Made by a program: the position numbers and the translations under genes. A stretch of 64,000 nucleotides of DNA from Moraxellaceae bacterium (GTDB lineage: Bacteria; Pseudomonadota; Gammaproteobacteria; Pseudomonadales; Moraxellaceae): assembly GCA_030680295.1 (NCBI GenBank), contig JAUXVU010000018.1, positions 124,001 to 188,000 of the forward strand. The letters run 5' to 3'. The notes under the pieces were generated by a model. It did no database searches. It saw nothing but the letters and a program-made list of their open reading frames with translations, and was not told the DNA's origin. Positions 33,046-41,117 of this stretch are shown piece after piece (the stretch's first letter is position 1; each line of letters starts with the position of its first letter).

Positions 33046-34053
33046 ATGACGAGGACGATAGACTTACATTTTCTGAGCTTACTGAGTGCTGCTTCCGTTC
33101 GTACGGGAGTGGACTTACGTCACGTCATGTCTTCATTACAGCTAAGTTTAAATACACAGGCTGAGCGCTCTCCGCCATTACCATTAGGTGTTTTGGCCAG
33201 TTTAGTTGAGCAGCTGGAGGTAAGAGCAACGCGAGGCCGCTTTGTTTTCGCCTTGGCCGATGTCTTTAATTTTGATGGCTTGCCAGCAGTTTCAGCATAC
33301 TTAAGCAGTGCTAATAGTTTGCGTCAGTTACATCAGTTTTTACAGTGGGTGCCAACCATTGTGCATCCCGATTTACGCTTTCAAATTGATGACAATGGTG
33401 CCATGGCATGGCTACATCCGGTGGTAGATAGTAGTGATCAGAGGCTGCATGACCATCCACTGTTGATTGAGTTGATGAGTGCGGTGGTGGTGCATATTGG
33501 CCGTGTTTTATCACCGGGTTTGGAGCCGGTGCGCCAAATTGATTTTCGACATGATTCGTTGATTAAACAAAAAGACTACGAGGACTATTTTGGCTGTCCT
33601 GTGCGCTTTAATTGTGCCGACAACACGCTCTATGGCGAAGGCCGTTTGTTAGATGATCGTTTGCCGGGTAGCCTGCCGGAAGCGAATGCATTTGCCGAAC
33701 AAACGATTCAAACACACCTATTAGGTGATGGTGTGGCGCCACCATTTCAGCTGCAGGTTGAAACGTTGCTGCGTCGTCGTTTAAGTTTATTTAGTGATGG
33801 TTTGCCAGCGTTATCAGCAGCCATGCAATTAAAGCCGAGAACCTTGCAGCGCCGCTTTCGTGAGCATGGCATTTGTTATCACCAAATGATCGCGCGCTTA
33901 CGGCATGAACTGGCCTGTGAAATGTTGCGTAAGACAACATTAGATATCGATAGTATTGCATTAAAGCTTGGTTATTCTGAGCGACGAAGCTTTAGTCATG
34001 CATTTCGAGGCTGGCAGGGGCAGAGTCCTTCGATGTATCGTCGATCAATATAA
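33046..34053 (+). CDS. AraC family regulator
   Basis: 335 aa with the OruR/ArgR-type N-terminal ligand domain and a C-terminal AraC HTH pair (LSAAMQLKPRTLQRRFREHG, IDSIALKLGYSERRSFSHAF, then GWQGQSPSMY). Divergent from the PF10118 gene and probably its regulator. The GFA-family gene follows 25 bp downstream and may be co-transcribed. Confidence 0.9.
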   Translation: MTRTIDLHFLSLLSAASVRTGVDLRHVMSSLQLSLNTQAERSPPLPLGVLASLVEQLEVRATRGRFVFALADVFNFDGLPAVSAYLSSANSLRQLHQFLQWVPTIVHPDLRFQIDDNGAMAWLHPVVDSSDQRLHDHPLLIELMSAVVVHIGRVLSPGLEPVRQIDFRHDSLIKQKDYEDYFGCPVRFNCADNTLYGEGRLLDDRLPGSLPEANAFAEQTIQTHLLGDGVAPPFQLQVETLLRRRLSLFSDGLPALSAAMQLKPRTLQRRFREHGICYHQMIARLRHELACEMLRKTTLDIDSIALKLGYSERRSFSHAFRGWQGQSPSMYRRSI

Positions 34054-34078
34054 TCTTTGCTGTTGGAGAATGACATTG

Positions 34079-34489
34079 ATGCAAGTGAGATGTGGTTGTG
34101 GCCAATTATCATTAACATTTAATCAAGCACCGGTGACGCAATTAATATGTCATTGTGATCACTGCCGTGAAGTCACCATGCAGCCATCAACGCTAGTCGC
34201 ATTTTTTAAAGCGGAACCCCAAGGCGTTGTTGGTCGTGTGATTAATAAGCCTTATATGGGTGGCTCTGGGCGACCAAAAGCTTATGCTGCGTGTGAACAG
34301 TGTGGTGATTATGTTTATGCCGATGTGTCGGTGCTAAAAGGTCTGATTGGTGTGATTGGCGATAAAATCTTACCGCCATTCCAGCCGCAGCCAGCAGCTC
34401 ATGTTTGGACCAGTCAACGTGTGGTGGAAATAGCCGATACGTTGCCACAGTTTCCGAAAGGTCCCGCGGTAAGACCTGGCGTTAACTAG
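34079..34489 (+). CDS. GFA / CENP-V family zinc protein
   Basis: 136 aa. A longer open frame reaches back into the AraC gene, but GGAG at 34065-34068 and homology point to the ATG at 34079 (a second ATG at 34070 is too close to the site). Zinc ligands are seen as RCGCG, CHCDHC and CEQCGDYVY. The family includes glutathione-dependent formaldehyde-activating enzyme relatives. Activity on formaldehyde is not established for most members. Probably in the transcript of the preceding AraC gene. Confidence 0.82.
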   Translation: MQVRCGCGQLSLTFNQAPVTQLICHCDHCREVTMQPSTLVAFFKAEPQGVVGRVINKPYMGGSGRPKAYAACEQCGDYVYADVSVLKGLIGVIGDKILPPFQPQPAAHVWTSQRVVEIADTLPQFPKGPAVRPGVN

Positions 34490-34603
34490 CCGCATCACGT
34501 TTCACTAAGCGCGGCAGCGTACGGACGCTATATTTTCACAGGCGTAGTCTCGTTACTAGCTTGTTGGCAACTGCCGACAAACAACCTACCAGAGAGACTT
34601 ATT

Positions 34604-34816
34604 ATGAATACGCCAACTATGGAAAGTATGAAAGGTCAGTGGAAGCAGCAAGTAGGCGCGGCAAAAATTGCTTGGGGAAAGCTTACCGATGATGAGCTGT
34701 TAAAAGTGGAAGGCCATGCGCAGAAACTGGCTGGATTAGTCCAAGAACGTTATGCCATCACTCGTGATGAAGCTGATAAGCAGGTTCAAGATTTCTTTGA
34801 CAAAAATAAGTCATAA
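34604..34816 (+). CDS. CsbD family stress protein
   Basis: 70 aa, the full length of the CsbD fold: MESMKGQWKQQVGAAKIAWG, LTDDELLKVEGHAQKLAGLVQERYA and a charged C-terminus. Small, abundant helical proteins of general stress responses; molecular role unknown. GAGAGA upstream. Followed by a strong terminator, so monocistronic. Near the Crp-like regulator and the 48-aa membrane protein, which are often found with csbD in stress clusters. Confidence 0.93.
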   Translation: MNTPTMESMKGQWKQQVGAAKIAWGKLTDDELLKVEGHAQKLAGLVQERYAITRDEADKQVQDFFDKNKS

Positions 34817-34831
34817 GAAGTAGCTGGATCA

Positions 34832-34864
34832 AGCCGCTGCCTGTTTTCGGCAGCGGCTTTTTAT
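34832..34864 (+). terminator. Rho-independent terminator after csbD
   Basis: AGCCGCTGCC (34832-34841) pairs with GGCAGCGGCT (34849-34858) over a seven-base loop, then TTTTATT. Confidence 0.93.
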
Positions 34865-34880
34865 TGACACAACTTAGATG

Positions 34881-35609
34881 TTAATCAGTACTTGAGAAAG
34901 GGTAGAACGGTAAAAGCCGATCGGTTTCTTTTTTGACGACGGCATAACATTCGCAGCTCAAAGCTTCTAATCTAGGCCTGTCCAACACTTTAATATTTCC
35001 CCGACTATATTCAATAACGCCGAGTTTCTGCAGTTTTCCCGCCGCCTCAGTTACCCCTTCACGTCGCACACCGAGCATGTTAGCAATAAGCTCCTGCGTC
35101 ATCGTTAGGCGATTGCTGGGTAGACGATCTAGCGAGAGCAAAAGCCAACGACACAGTTGCTGATCAACGGAGTGATGGCGGTTGCAGACGGCAGTTTGTG
35201 CCATCTGTGTAATCAGTGATTGTGTGTAACGCAGCATTAGCAGCAGTAGTTCGCCATGACGATTGAACTCATCTTTGAGTAATTGGCCTTTTAATTTGAA
35301 AGCATGCCCTGCGCTTTGGACAACAGCACGGCTAGGTGTACTTTCACCACCCATAAATAATGCAATCCCAACTAACCCTTCATTCCCAACCACTGAGATT
35401 TCAGCGGAGGCGCCACTTTCCATGACATAAAGCAAAGACACAATGGCGTCGGTAGGGAAGTAAACATGCCGCAAGGTGTCGCCAGACTCATAAACAACAT
35501 GACCCAACGGCATAGGCTCAGAGATAAGGTGCGGGAATATACGTGCTTGAATTTCTGGTGACAACGCTGCAAGCAGGCGGTTCTGCAGGGGGGATGGCGT
35601 GTCGGGCAT
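34881..35609 (-). CDS. Crp/Fnr family transcriptional regulator
   Basis: 242 aa. N-terminal cyclic-nucleotide-binding-like barrel (GHVVYESGDTLRHVYFPTDAIVSLL, VVGNEGLVGIALFMGG) and a C-terminal winged helix (LTMTQELIANMLGVRREGVTEAAGKL). The barrel lacks the cAMP-contact signature of Crp, and there is no FNR cysteine set, so the ligand is unknown. Two near-identical 16-bp palindromes lie 99-145 bp upstream, between this gene and the divergent 48-aa gene, and are likely its operators. Confidence 0.88.
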   Translation of the reverse strand: MPDTPSPLQNRLLAALSPEIQARIFPHLISEPMPLGHVVYESGDTLRHVYFPTDAIVSLLYVMESGASAEISVVGNEGLVGIALFMGGESTPSRAVVQSAGHAFKLKGQLLKDEFNRHGELLLLMLRYTQSLITQMAQTAVCNRHHSVDQQLCRWLLLSLDRLPSNRLTMTQELIANMLGVRREGVTEAAGKLQKLGVIEYSRGNIKVLDRPRLEALSCECYAVVKKETDRLLPFYPFSSTD

Positions 35610-35707
35610 GGTGGTTACTCAGAGTGAGAAAGGTAAAACAGCACAGCATTCAGTCGAGAGTTAATTACCCCACGCAGCCAAGCATAAAGTGCTTGAGGTG
35701 TTAGCTC

Positions 35708-35723
35708 TGTACGTTAGCGCACA
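35708..35723. promoter_or_regulatory. Crp/Fnr-type palindromic operator candidate, site 1
   Basis: TGTACGTTAGCGCACA; its reverse complement agrees with site 2 at 14 of 16 positions. TGT...ACA ends are typical of Crp-family sites. Confidence 0.5.
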
Positions 35724-35738
35724 TTCGTGGAAAGGTCA

Positions 35739-35754
35739 TGTGTGCTAACGCACA
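35739..35754. promoter_or_regulatory. Crp/Fnr-type palindromic operator candidate, site 2
   Basis: TGTGTGCTAACGCACA, a near-perfect 16-bp palindrome centred 31 bp (three helical turns) from site 1. Confidence 0.5.
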
Positions 35755-35812
35755 GACGCATAAATCAGTATGGCCTAGGCTGATATTTGTTAATTACCAA
35801 TGGAGTTGCATC

Positions 35813-35959
35813 ATGTTAGCTAATATCGCAATTGTGCTACTGATATTGTGGGCACTGGGTTTTGTTTCAGCCTACACCTTGGGCGGCTTTATCCATATTT
35901 TGCTGGTTGTGGCAGTTATTATGATTTTGGTGCGGGTAATTCAGGGTCGACGAATTTAA
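35813..35959 (+). CDS. 48-aa lmo0937/DUF5670-type membrane protein
   Basis: MLANIAIVLLILWALGF then a second hydrophobic segment (HILLVVAVIMILVRVIQG) and a basic end: two short helices, as in the lmo0937 (DUF5670) family. GGAG seven bases before the ATG fixes this start; the frame is open further upstream but without a ribosome site. Divergent from the Crp-like regulator, with the twin palindromes between. Probably a stress-induced inner-membrane peptide of unknown role. Ends at a bidirectional terminator. Confidence 0.85.
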   Translation: MLANIAIVLLILWALGFVSAYTLGGFIHILLVVAVIMILVRVIQGRRI

Positions 35960-35967
35960 CGATCAGA

Positions 35968-36014
35968 AACCCTTAGCCTAAGGTCGTTCATAGGCTAAGG
36001 GTTCATCAGTTTTT
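35968..36014. terminator. Bidirectional terminator between the 48-aa gene and the solute-receptor gene
   Basis: AACCCTTAGCCTA (35968-35980) pairs perfectly with TAGGCTAAGGGTT (35991-36003) over a ten-base loop. CATCAGTTTTT follows on the + strand. Confidence 0.75.
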
Positions 36015-37065
36015 AATTAACGCTTACAGTTGACCAGTTCTCACTATTGGTTGAGCACTCAGAGTCTTTTGGACTCAGGCTGCAACGAACACGCTTCATA
36101 ATTTGTAAGCCTTGTTTGTCATAAATGCCCTGGTTGGCAATCTCGACTCGCGACTCACGCAACATGACCGTGTACTTGACCATGTTGTCAGGCGTTAATT
36201 CACCCCAAACATTAGCCGGCACATCACGCTCTGCTTTGTTGACTAACTCCATGGCACGATTAAATTGGCCGGCCCAATACTGTCGAGATTTCTGCCCAAA
36301 TCCTTCGGGAAATTTCTGATTATTAATAATGAGTTGATAGCTCAGAATCAAAATCGGGAATCGCTGTACAGCACCTTTACTGCCAATGCCTTTGTGGAGC
36401 TCAAGCGGTATATAAGCCGCAGCTGGTGCAGCAATCATGTCAACGGAGCCGTTATTGAACTTACTGGCGAAGTTGGTGATGTCTGCTGAAACAGGTTGTG
36501 CGCCAATTTTTTGAATCATGACGGCTTGTGCTTTGTCGTAATCAAACGAGGCAATTTTTTTGCCAGCTAATGCTTCAACTGTTCGAATATTGCGATCATT
36601 GACCACAGGATAGGCTGTACCAAAAGGAATAATGCCTGCCACTTCATAATTGCCCTTGGTCATTAGCTTAGCTGCCGCCGGTGAGCTAAAAGTTTGAATG
36701 GTTCTTCGCACCACTTCAAAGCTGCCAGGCATATCCACTTTGCCATCGCGCATCAAGGTACTTGCACCTAAAGAGTCAATGGCACCAGCTGTGGCATTAA
36801 ATGCTCTTGTTCTTAAGCCAGTTGCAAACAAGGCATCGCATTGGCCTGCTAACAAGTCATTAGCCGCAACACGCTCATCGGTATAACTTTGTAGAGTGAT
36901 TTTGGCGCCCATGGCTTGGGCTGCAACCGCATAGTCACGAGCAATATTATAAATATCACCAACACTGCCCAGCAGGTCATACACACAGAGTTTTTGTGAA
37001 GCAAAAGCCGGCTGTGATAGTGCTAATAAACTGGCGCTGATTAAAGTAACTTTTAGTTTTCTCAT
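36013..37065 (-). CDS. DUF6091-type putative solute-binding protein (TRAP receptor-like)
   Basis: 350 aa with a clear signal peptide (ending AFA). The mature protein starts QKLCVYDLLGSVGDIYNIARDYAV and has the two-domain periplasmic receptor look (VEALAGKKIASFDYDKAQAVMIQ, FNNGSVDMIAAPAAAYIPL). It matches the DUF6091 putative solute-binding family as I recall it. No transporter genes adjoin. Located 26 bp after alkB on the same strand, so likely co-transcribed with it and connected with hydrocarbon or lipid use. Confidence 0.7.
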   Translation of the reverse strand: MRKLKVTLISASLLALSQPAFASQKLCVYDLLGSVGDIYNIARDYAVAAQAMGAKITLQSYTDERVAANDLLAGQCDALFATGLRTRAFNATAGAIDSLGASTLMRDGKVDMPGSFEVVRRTIQTFSSPAAAKLMTKGNYEVAGIIPFGTAYPVVNDRNIRTVEALAGKKIASFDYDKAQAVMIQKIGAQPVSADITNFASKFNNGSVDMIAAPAAAYIPLELHKGIGSKGAVQRFPILILSYQLIINNQKFPEGFGQKSRQYWAGQFNRAMELVNKAERDVPANVWGELTPDNMVKYTVMLRESRVEIANQGIYDKQGLQIMKRVRCSLSPKDSECSTNSENWSTVSVN

Positions 37066-37091
37066 TATTGTTCTCGCTAGTTAACGTTTAT

Positions 37092-38255
37092 TTAAGACAA
37101 ATTGTATTGCTTGATGAGTTGTTGCTTTTTGCTGGGTTCAAAATTGATACGTTTACTTTCGCCATTGACGATATGAATTAATTTTGGATTCATGACGGTA
37201 AACCACAGCGGTGGAACGTAGGCAATTAGGAACATGCCGAAGTAGCCAGACGGTAGGGTAGGTATGCCGGAAAAATCGCGTAATGACTGGTAGCTACGCG
37301 TTGGGTTGGCGTGATGGTCTGAGTGGCGCTGTAATTGAAACAGCATCAAGTTGGTAATGAGGTGGTTGCTGTTCCATGAGTGATGCGGTTGGCATAACTC
37401 ATAACGGCCATCTGCTTTTTTCTGGCGTGTAATGCCGTAATGCTCAATGTAGTTAGCAGACGTGAGCTGATACATGCCCCAAAACGCCATCACCACTAAT
37501 ACGGCCAGCATGGGTAGGCCATAAATGGCAATCAGTGTTGAGTAGAGCGTGATGGTCATCAGCCCACCTTGCAGCATTTCATTTTCTAATGACCATGTTT
37601 TTTTGTTGATGCGTTCTAGTCGTTGTTTTTCCAGTTCCCACGCTCGGAAAAACGCGCCCGGAATCTCTCTGAGTGCGAACTTGTAAATGTTTTCACCCAT
37701 GCGTGATGAAGCGGGGTCTTCGGGAGTAGCCACATAACGGTGGTGGCCACGGTTATGCTCAATCGAGAAGTGTCCATAACCGCTTAGCGATAAGGTGAAC
37801 AGCGCCAGAAAGCGGTCTAGAGCACGCTTTTTATGGCCCATTTCATGGCCAAGGTTAATGCCAAAACCAAGCAGTACACCGGTGCCTAGAGCAGTTGCTA
37901 ACCAGTGGTACCAGGGCAATTCATGAGTGGCTAAAAAGATGGCGTTATATAAAAAGCTGAAAGTTAATACAGCCACAGTGGCATAAGTAATACGGCGATA
38001 AAAAGGATCGGACTCTAGTGCTGGTACCGCGCTTTCTGGTGGGTTGGCCTTGTCTTCGCCGAAGAGAATATCAAGCAAAGGTGCGGCTAGATAAACAATG
38101 CCCAAGAACAGCCATAACCATGCAGCTTGGCCTGTTTGCAAATATAAGTAGGTGCCTAATGGCGCTAGCAAAGGCACTAGCGCAGAAGATAACCATAGCC
38201 ATTTTTTGGGGTCTTTATATTGGCTGTCCGGTAGTTTAAGCGCAGCAGTTGTCAT
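37092..38255 (-). CDS. alkB: Alkane 1-monooxygenase (integral-membrane di-iron hydroxylase)
   Basis: 387 aa, close to the 400 of characterised AlkB proteins. It hydroxylates terminal methyl groups of n-alkanes using O2 and electrons from rubredoxin. The histidine boxes are HEMGH (137-141), HNRGHH (167-172), EHYG (271-274) and HSDHH (311-315), embedded in about six membrane helices. No rubredoxin or rubredoxin reductase gene is in the window, so these are supplied elsewhere. The upstream 40-bp element (38310-38349) is shared with the GMC gene promoter. Downstream it probably continues into the solute-receptor gene. Confidence 0.95.
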   Translation of the reverse strand: MTTAALKLPDSQYKDPKKWLWLSSALVPLLAPLGTYLYLQTGQAAWLWLFLGIVYLAAPLLDILFGEDKANPPESAVPALESDPFYRRITYATVAVLTFSFLYNAIFLATHELPWYHWLATALGTGVLLGFGINLGHEMGHKKRALDRFLALFTLSLSGYGHFSIEHNRGHHRYVATPEDPASSRMGENIYKFALREIPGAFFRAWELEKQRLERINKKTWSLENEMLQGGLMTITLYSTLIAIYGLPMLAVLVVMAFWGMYQLTSANYIEHYGITRQKKADGRYELCQPHHSWNSNHLITNLMLFQLQRHSDHHANPTRSYQSLRDFSGIPTLPSGYFGMFLIAYVPPLWFTVMNPKLIHIVNGESKRINFEPSKKQQLIKQYNLS

Positions 38256-38309
38256 GATTTTTCTCGCTGAGTTAATACACTACAAACTTAAGTTCAAGCT
38301 GTTGTTGGC

Positions 38310-38349
38310 AACACCGCTAAAGCCGCCCATTTATCGTCATAAAGTGTCA
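38310..38349 (-). promoter_or_regulatory. 40-bp shared element upstream of alkB (AraC operator candidate)
   Basis: Aligns without gaps to 40005-40044 at 30 of 40 positions. The best kept blocks are AACACCGCT and ATCGTCATA..TGTCA as read on the + strand. It begins 55 bp before the alkB start and overlaps the 3' end of the GMC gene. Confidence 0.6.
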
Positions 38350-39935
38350 TGGTTGATGAGGTCTGCGGCTTTTTCAGCGATCATGATGGCGGGGGCATTG
38401 GTATTGCCACCAATGATGGTTGGCATGATCGAGGCATCCACTACACGTAGGCCTTCGATGCCATAGACCTTAAGTTGTGGGTCAACTACAGCCATGTCAT
38501 CTACACCCATTTTGCAAGTGCCAACAGGGTGATACACAGTGTCGGTTCGTGCCCTTAAAACCTGCCGTATGTCTTCATCGCTTGTGACGTTTTCAGTAAA
38601 TGGGTCGGAGGTAATAAACTGAGCCAATGCAGGCGCCTTCATCAGTTTTTCAGTCATCTTGTATCCAGCAACTAAGCCCTTCATATCATCCGGATGTGAC
38701 AAAAACTGAGGATCGATGACAGGGGCGCTGAGTGGGTTGCTGTCTTTCAGCGAAACCCTGCCTCGGCTTTGTGGGCGTAACAAACAAACATGGCAGGAAA
38801 ATCCATGTCCGCTATGCAATGTACGGGCGTGGTTATCCACCAAGGCAATGACAAAGTGCAGTTGAATATCGGGTGCGGGAAGGTCCTGGCTGGTTTTTAG
38901 AAAACCACCGCCTTCAGCAAAGTTAGAACTCATTAGTCCGCGTCGGCTTTGGCGATAACGCAGCATTTGCCTAAGCAAATGCACACTGCCTTTTAGTGAA
39001 ATACCCAATAAATTGGCGTTAGACGATTTGTAGCCAAAAATAAAGTCAGGGTGATCTTGCAGATTTTTGCCAACGCCTGGCAGGTGATGAACCAGTTCAA
39101 TACCGTGCTGCTTGAGCTCGTTGGCATCACCAATGCCGGACAGCATTAATAACTGGGGCGACTGAAAAGCACCTGCCGATAAAATGACTTCTTTACGTGC
39201 CAATGCCGTTTTACGTTGGCCGTTTTGAATATATTCAATGCCGGTTGCGCGTTTGCCTTCAAACAAAATGCGGGTACTTACGGCCTTGGTTTCAACGTGT
39301 AGATTGCTGCGCTTGCCTAGGTGAGGTTTGATATAGGCGCGAAAAGATGACCAGCGTTCGCCATTTTTCTGAGTGACTTGGTAGATGCCAATGCCTTCTT
39401 GGTTTTCGCCATTAAAATCCTTGGTTAATGGGTAGCCGACCTGTTGTGCCGCTTGTAAATAATGCTGCTGAAATGGGTTGTCGGTTTGCAGGTCACTCAC
39501 CACCAGCGGGCCGTCATTGCCGTGCCATTCGTCTGTTATGCGCTGATTGTTTTCTGAGCGCATAAAGTAGGGCAGTACGTCATTAAAAGACCAGCCGCTG
39601 TTGCCGAGCTCAGCCCATTGGTCATAGTCGATTTTATGTCCACGTATATACGCCATGGCATTAATGGCTGATGAGCCACCCAGGGTTTTGCCTCTGGGTT
39701 GGTAACCTTTGCGGCCATTCAGATTAGGCTGTGGGACGGTTTCAAAAGCCCAGTTGTTGACCTTGTGGGGCACCATTGCCACAACAGCAGCGGGGGTGTT
39801 GATCAGCAATGAGTCACCATTGCCGCCGGCTTCCAGCAATAACACCTCGTGCGCGGGGTTTTCACTTAAGCGACCTGCTAGCGCACAACCGCTAGATCCA
39901 CCACCGACAATAATGTAGTCAACAGTTCTCGACAT
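38337..39935 (-). CDS. GMC family FAD alcohol dehydrogenase (AlkJ-like)
   Basis: 532 aa. N-terminal FAD motif DYIIVGGGSSGCALAGRLSE, GMC signature 1 (RGKTLGGSSAINAM) and signature 2 (GAFQSPQLLMLSGIG), and C-terminal catalytic block YHPVGTCKMG with GGNTNAP, which carry the His and Asn of the active site. The position next to alkB suggests it oxidises the alkanols made there, as AlkJ does; choline-dehydrogenase-like members look similar. It stands 82 bp upstream of alkB on the same strand, but the shared element before each gene suggests separate promoters. Confidence 0.88.
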   Translation of the reverse strand: MSRTVDYIIVGGGSSGCALAGRLSENPAHEVLLLEAGGNGDSLLINTPAAVVAMVPHKVNNWAFETVPQPNLNGRKGYQPRGKTLGGSSAINAMAYIRGHKIDYDQWAELGNSGWSFNDVLPYFMRSENNQRITDEWHGNDGPLVVSDLQTDNPFQQHYLQAAQQVGYPLTKDFNGENQEGIGIYQVTQKNGERWSSFRAYIKPHLGKRSNLHVETKAVSTRILFEGKRATGIEYIQNGQRKTALARKEVILSAGAFQSPQLLMLSGIGDANELKQHGIELVHHLPGVGKNLQDHPDFIFGYKSSNANLLGISLKGSVHLLRQMLRYRQSRRGLMSSNFAEGGGFLKTSQDLPAPDIQLHFVIALVDNHARTLHSGHGFSCHVCLLRPQSRGRVSLKDSNPLSAPVIDPQFLSHPDDMKGLVAGYKMTEKLMKAPALAQFITSDPFTENVTSDEDIRQVLRARTDTVYHPVGTCKMGVDDMAVVDPQLKVYGIEGLRVVDASIMPTIIGGNTNAPAIMIAEKAADLINHDTL

Positions 39936-40004
39936 AATGATTAGCCCACTTAATTTTAGTTGTTCATCGACGAGGGCTAAAACTACCGACCATGCGTACT
40001 TGCT

Positions 40005-40044
40005 AACACCGCTTAAATAGCCTAAAAATCGTCATATAATGTCA
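40005..40044. promoter_or_regulatory. 40-bp shared element between the GMC gene and the araC gene
   Basis: Partner of 38310-38349. It lies 70 bp before the GMC start on one side and 15 bp before the AraC start on the other, fitting activation of the GMC gene and autorepression of the regulator. Confidence 0.6.
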
Positions 40045-40058
40045 AAAAGAGCACTGAA

Positions 40059-41084
40059 GTGTCTAAAAACGACGTATCGAATCTTTTACAGCCGGTATTG
40101 CATCCCATTTATGGCCGCTTGCTGTGTGCCGAGATGCAAAGCCGTGGTTTTACCCCAGAGCAAATCCTTGCCGGCACTAGCTTGTCGTGGGATCGTTTCC
40201 ATGAAGTCAGTGACTTTCTTAGCTTTGAGCAAATGCGCCGATTGATTTTGCATTGTATGAAATTGGCGGAGTGTCCTTGGCTGGGAATTGATGTGGGCTT
40301 GCGTACTCAAGCCTCATCACATGGCGCCTTAGGTGCTGCTATGGGCGCGAGTCGTAATTTGGGTGACGCGATGCGTGTTGCTGAGCGATATGCTTTTTTT
40401 CGTCAGCATATGGTGACCATGCATTGGGTCACAGGCCCTGAGCCTTATATTGCAGTGAATGAAGTGATACCGCTGGGTGACCTTAGAGAGTTTTTGCTGT
40501 GTTTGCTGGTGGCTGGTTTAAAGCAAGTGCTGGGTGCACTGGCGGGCAAACAATCGCAAGCGTTGGTCAGAATTGAGTGGTCTTTTCCGGCGCATGAATG
40601 GTCTGGTCAATATCTTAGAATTTGTGACAACAATCGTTTTGGTCAAAGTCAGCTGCGCTTTTATTTAGACCCAGCCAGTTTGGCTGTGCCTAGTTTGTCT
40701 GCTGATGATGATGCTTTGCAAAGCGCGGTACGTGAGTGTGAATTGCAGTTAAGCCGAGCCCAAACGGGGAGTACGTTTAGCCATAAAGTCAGATCATTTT
40801 TGTTGCGCTCTGAAGCGAGCTTGCCAACATTGAATGACATGGCCGAGCGGGAAAATATGTCGCCACGAACCTTTATTCGCCATTTAAAGAGCGAAAACAC
40901 AAGTTATCAGATGTTGCTCGATGATGTTAGGCAGGCGCGAGCTACATGGCTTTTGGAGCAGACGAGTCACTCCATAGAAAGTATTGCTAGTCAGCTGGGT
41001 TATATCGACACGTCTAATTTCAGCCGTACCTTCAGGCGTTGGTTTGGTTTAACACCTAACCAATATCGTAAAAAATTTAGGTGA
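40059..41084 (+). CDS. AraC family regulator of the alkane cluster (inferred)
   Basis: 341 aa from a GTG. OruR/ArgR-type N-terminal domain (GALGAAMGASRNLGDAMRVAERY) and C-terminal double HTH (LNDMAERENMSPRTFIRHLK, IESIASQLGYIDTSNFSRTF, RRWFGLTPNQY). Divergent from the GMC gene and beside alkB. The element between them recurs before alkB, making this the likely activator of both in response to alkanes or their products. No upstream ATG in frame looks better. Confidence 0.9.
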   Translation: MSKNDVSNLLQPVLHPIYGRLLCAEMQSRGFTPEQILAGTSLSWDRFHEVSDFLSFEQMRRLILHCMKLAECPWLGIDVGLRTQASSHGALGAAMGASRNLGDAMRVAERYAFFRQHMVTMHWVTGPEPYIAVNEVIPLGDLREFLLCLLVAGLKQVLGALAGKQSQALVRIEWSFPAHEWSGQYLRICDNNRFGQSQLRFYLDPASLAVPSLSADDDALQSAVRECELQLSRAQTGSTFSHKVRSFLLRSEASLPTLNDMAERENMSPRTFIRHLKSENTSYQMLLDDVRQARATWLLEQTSHSIESIASQLGYIDTSNFSRTFRRWFGLTPNQYRKKFR

Positions 41085-41117
41085 AATCAGGTTTTAGTGA
41101 CAGCCAAGCGCTTAGTT

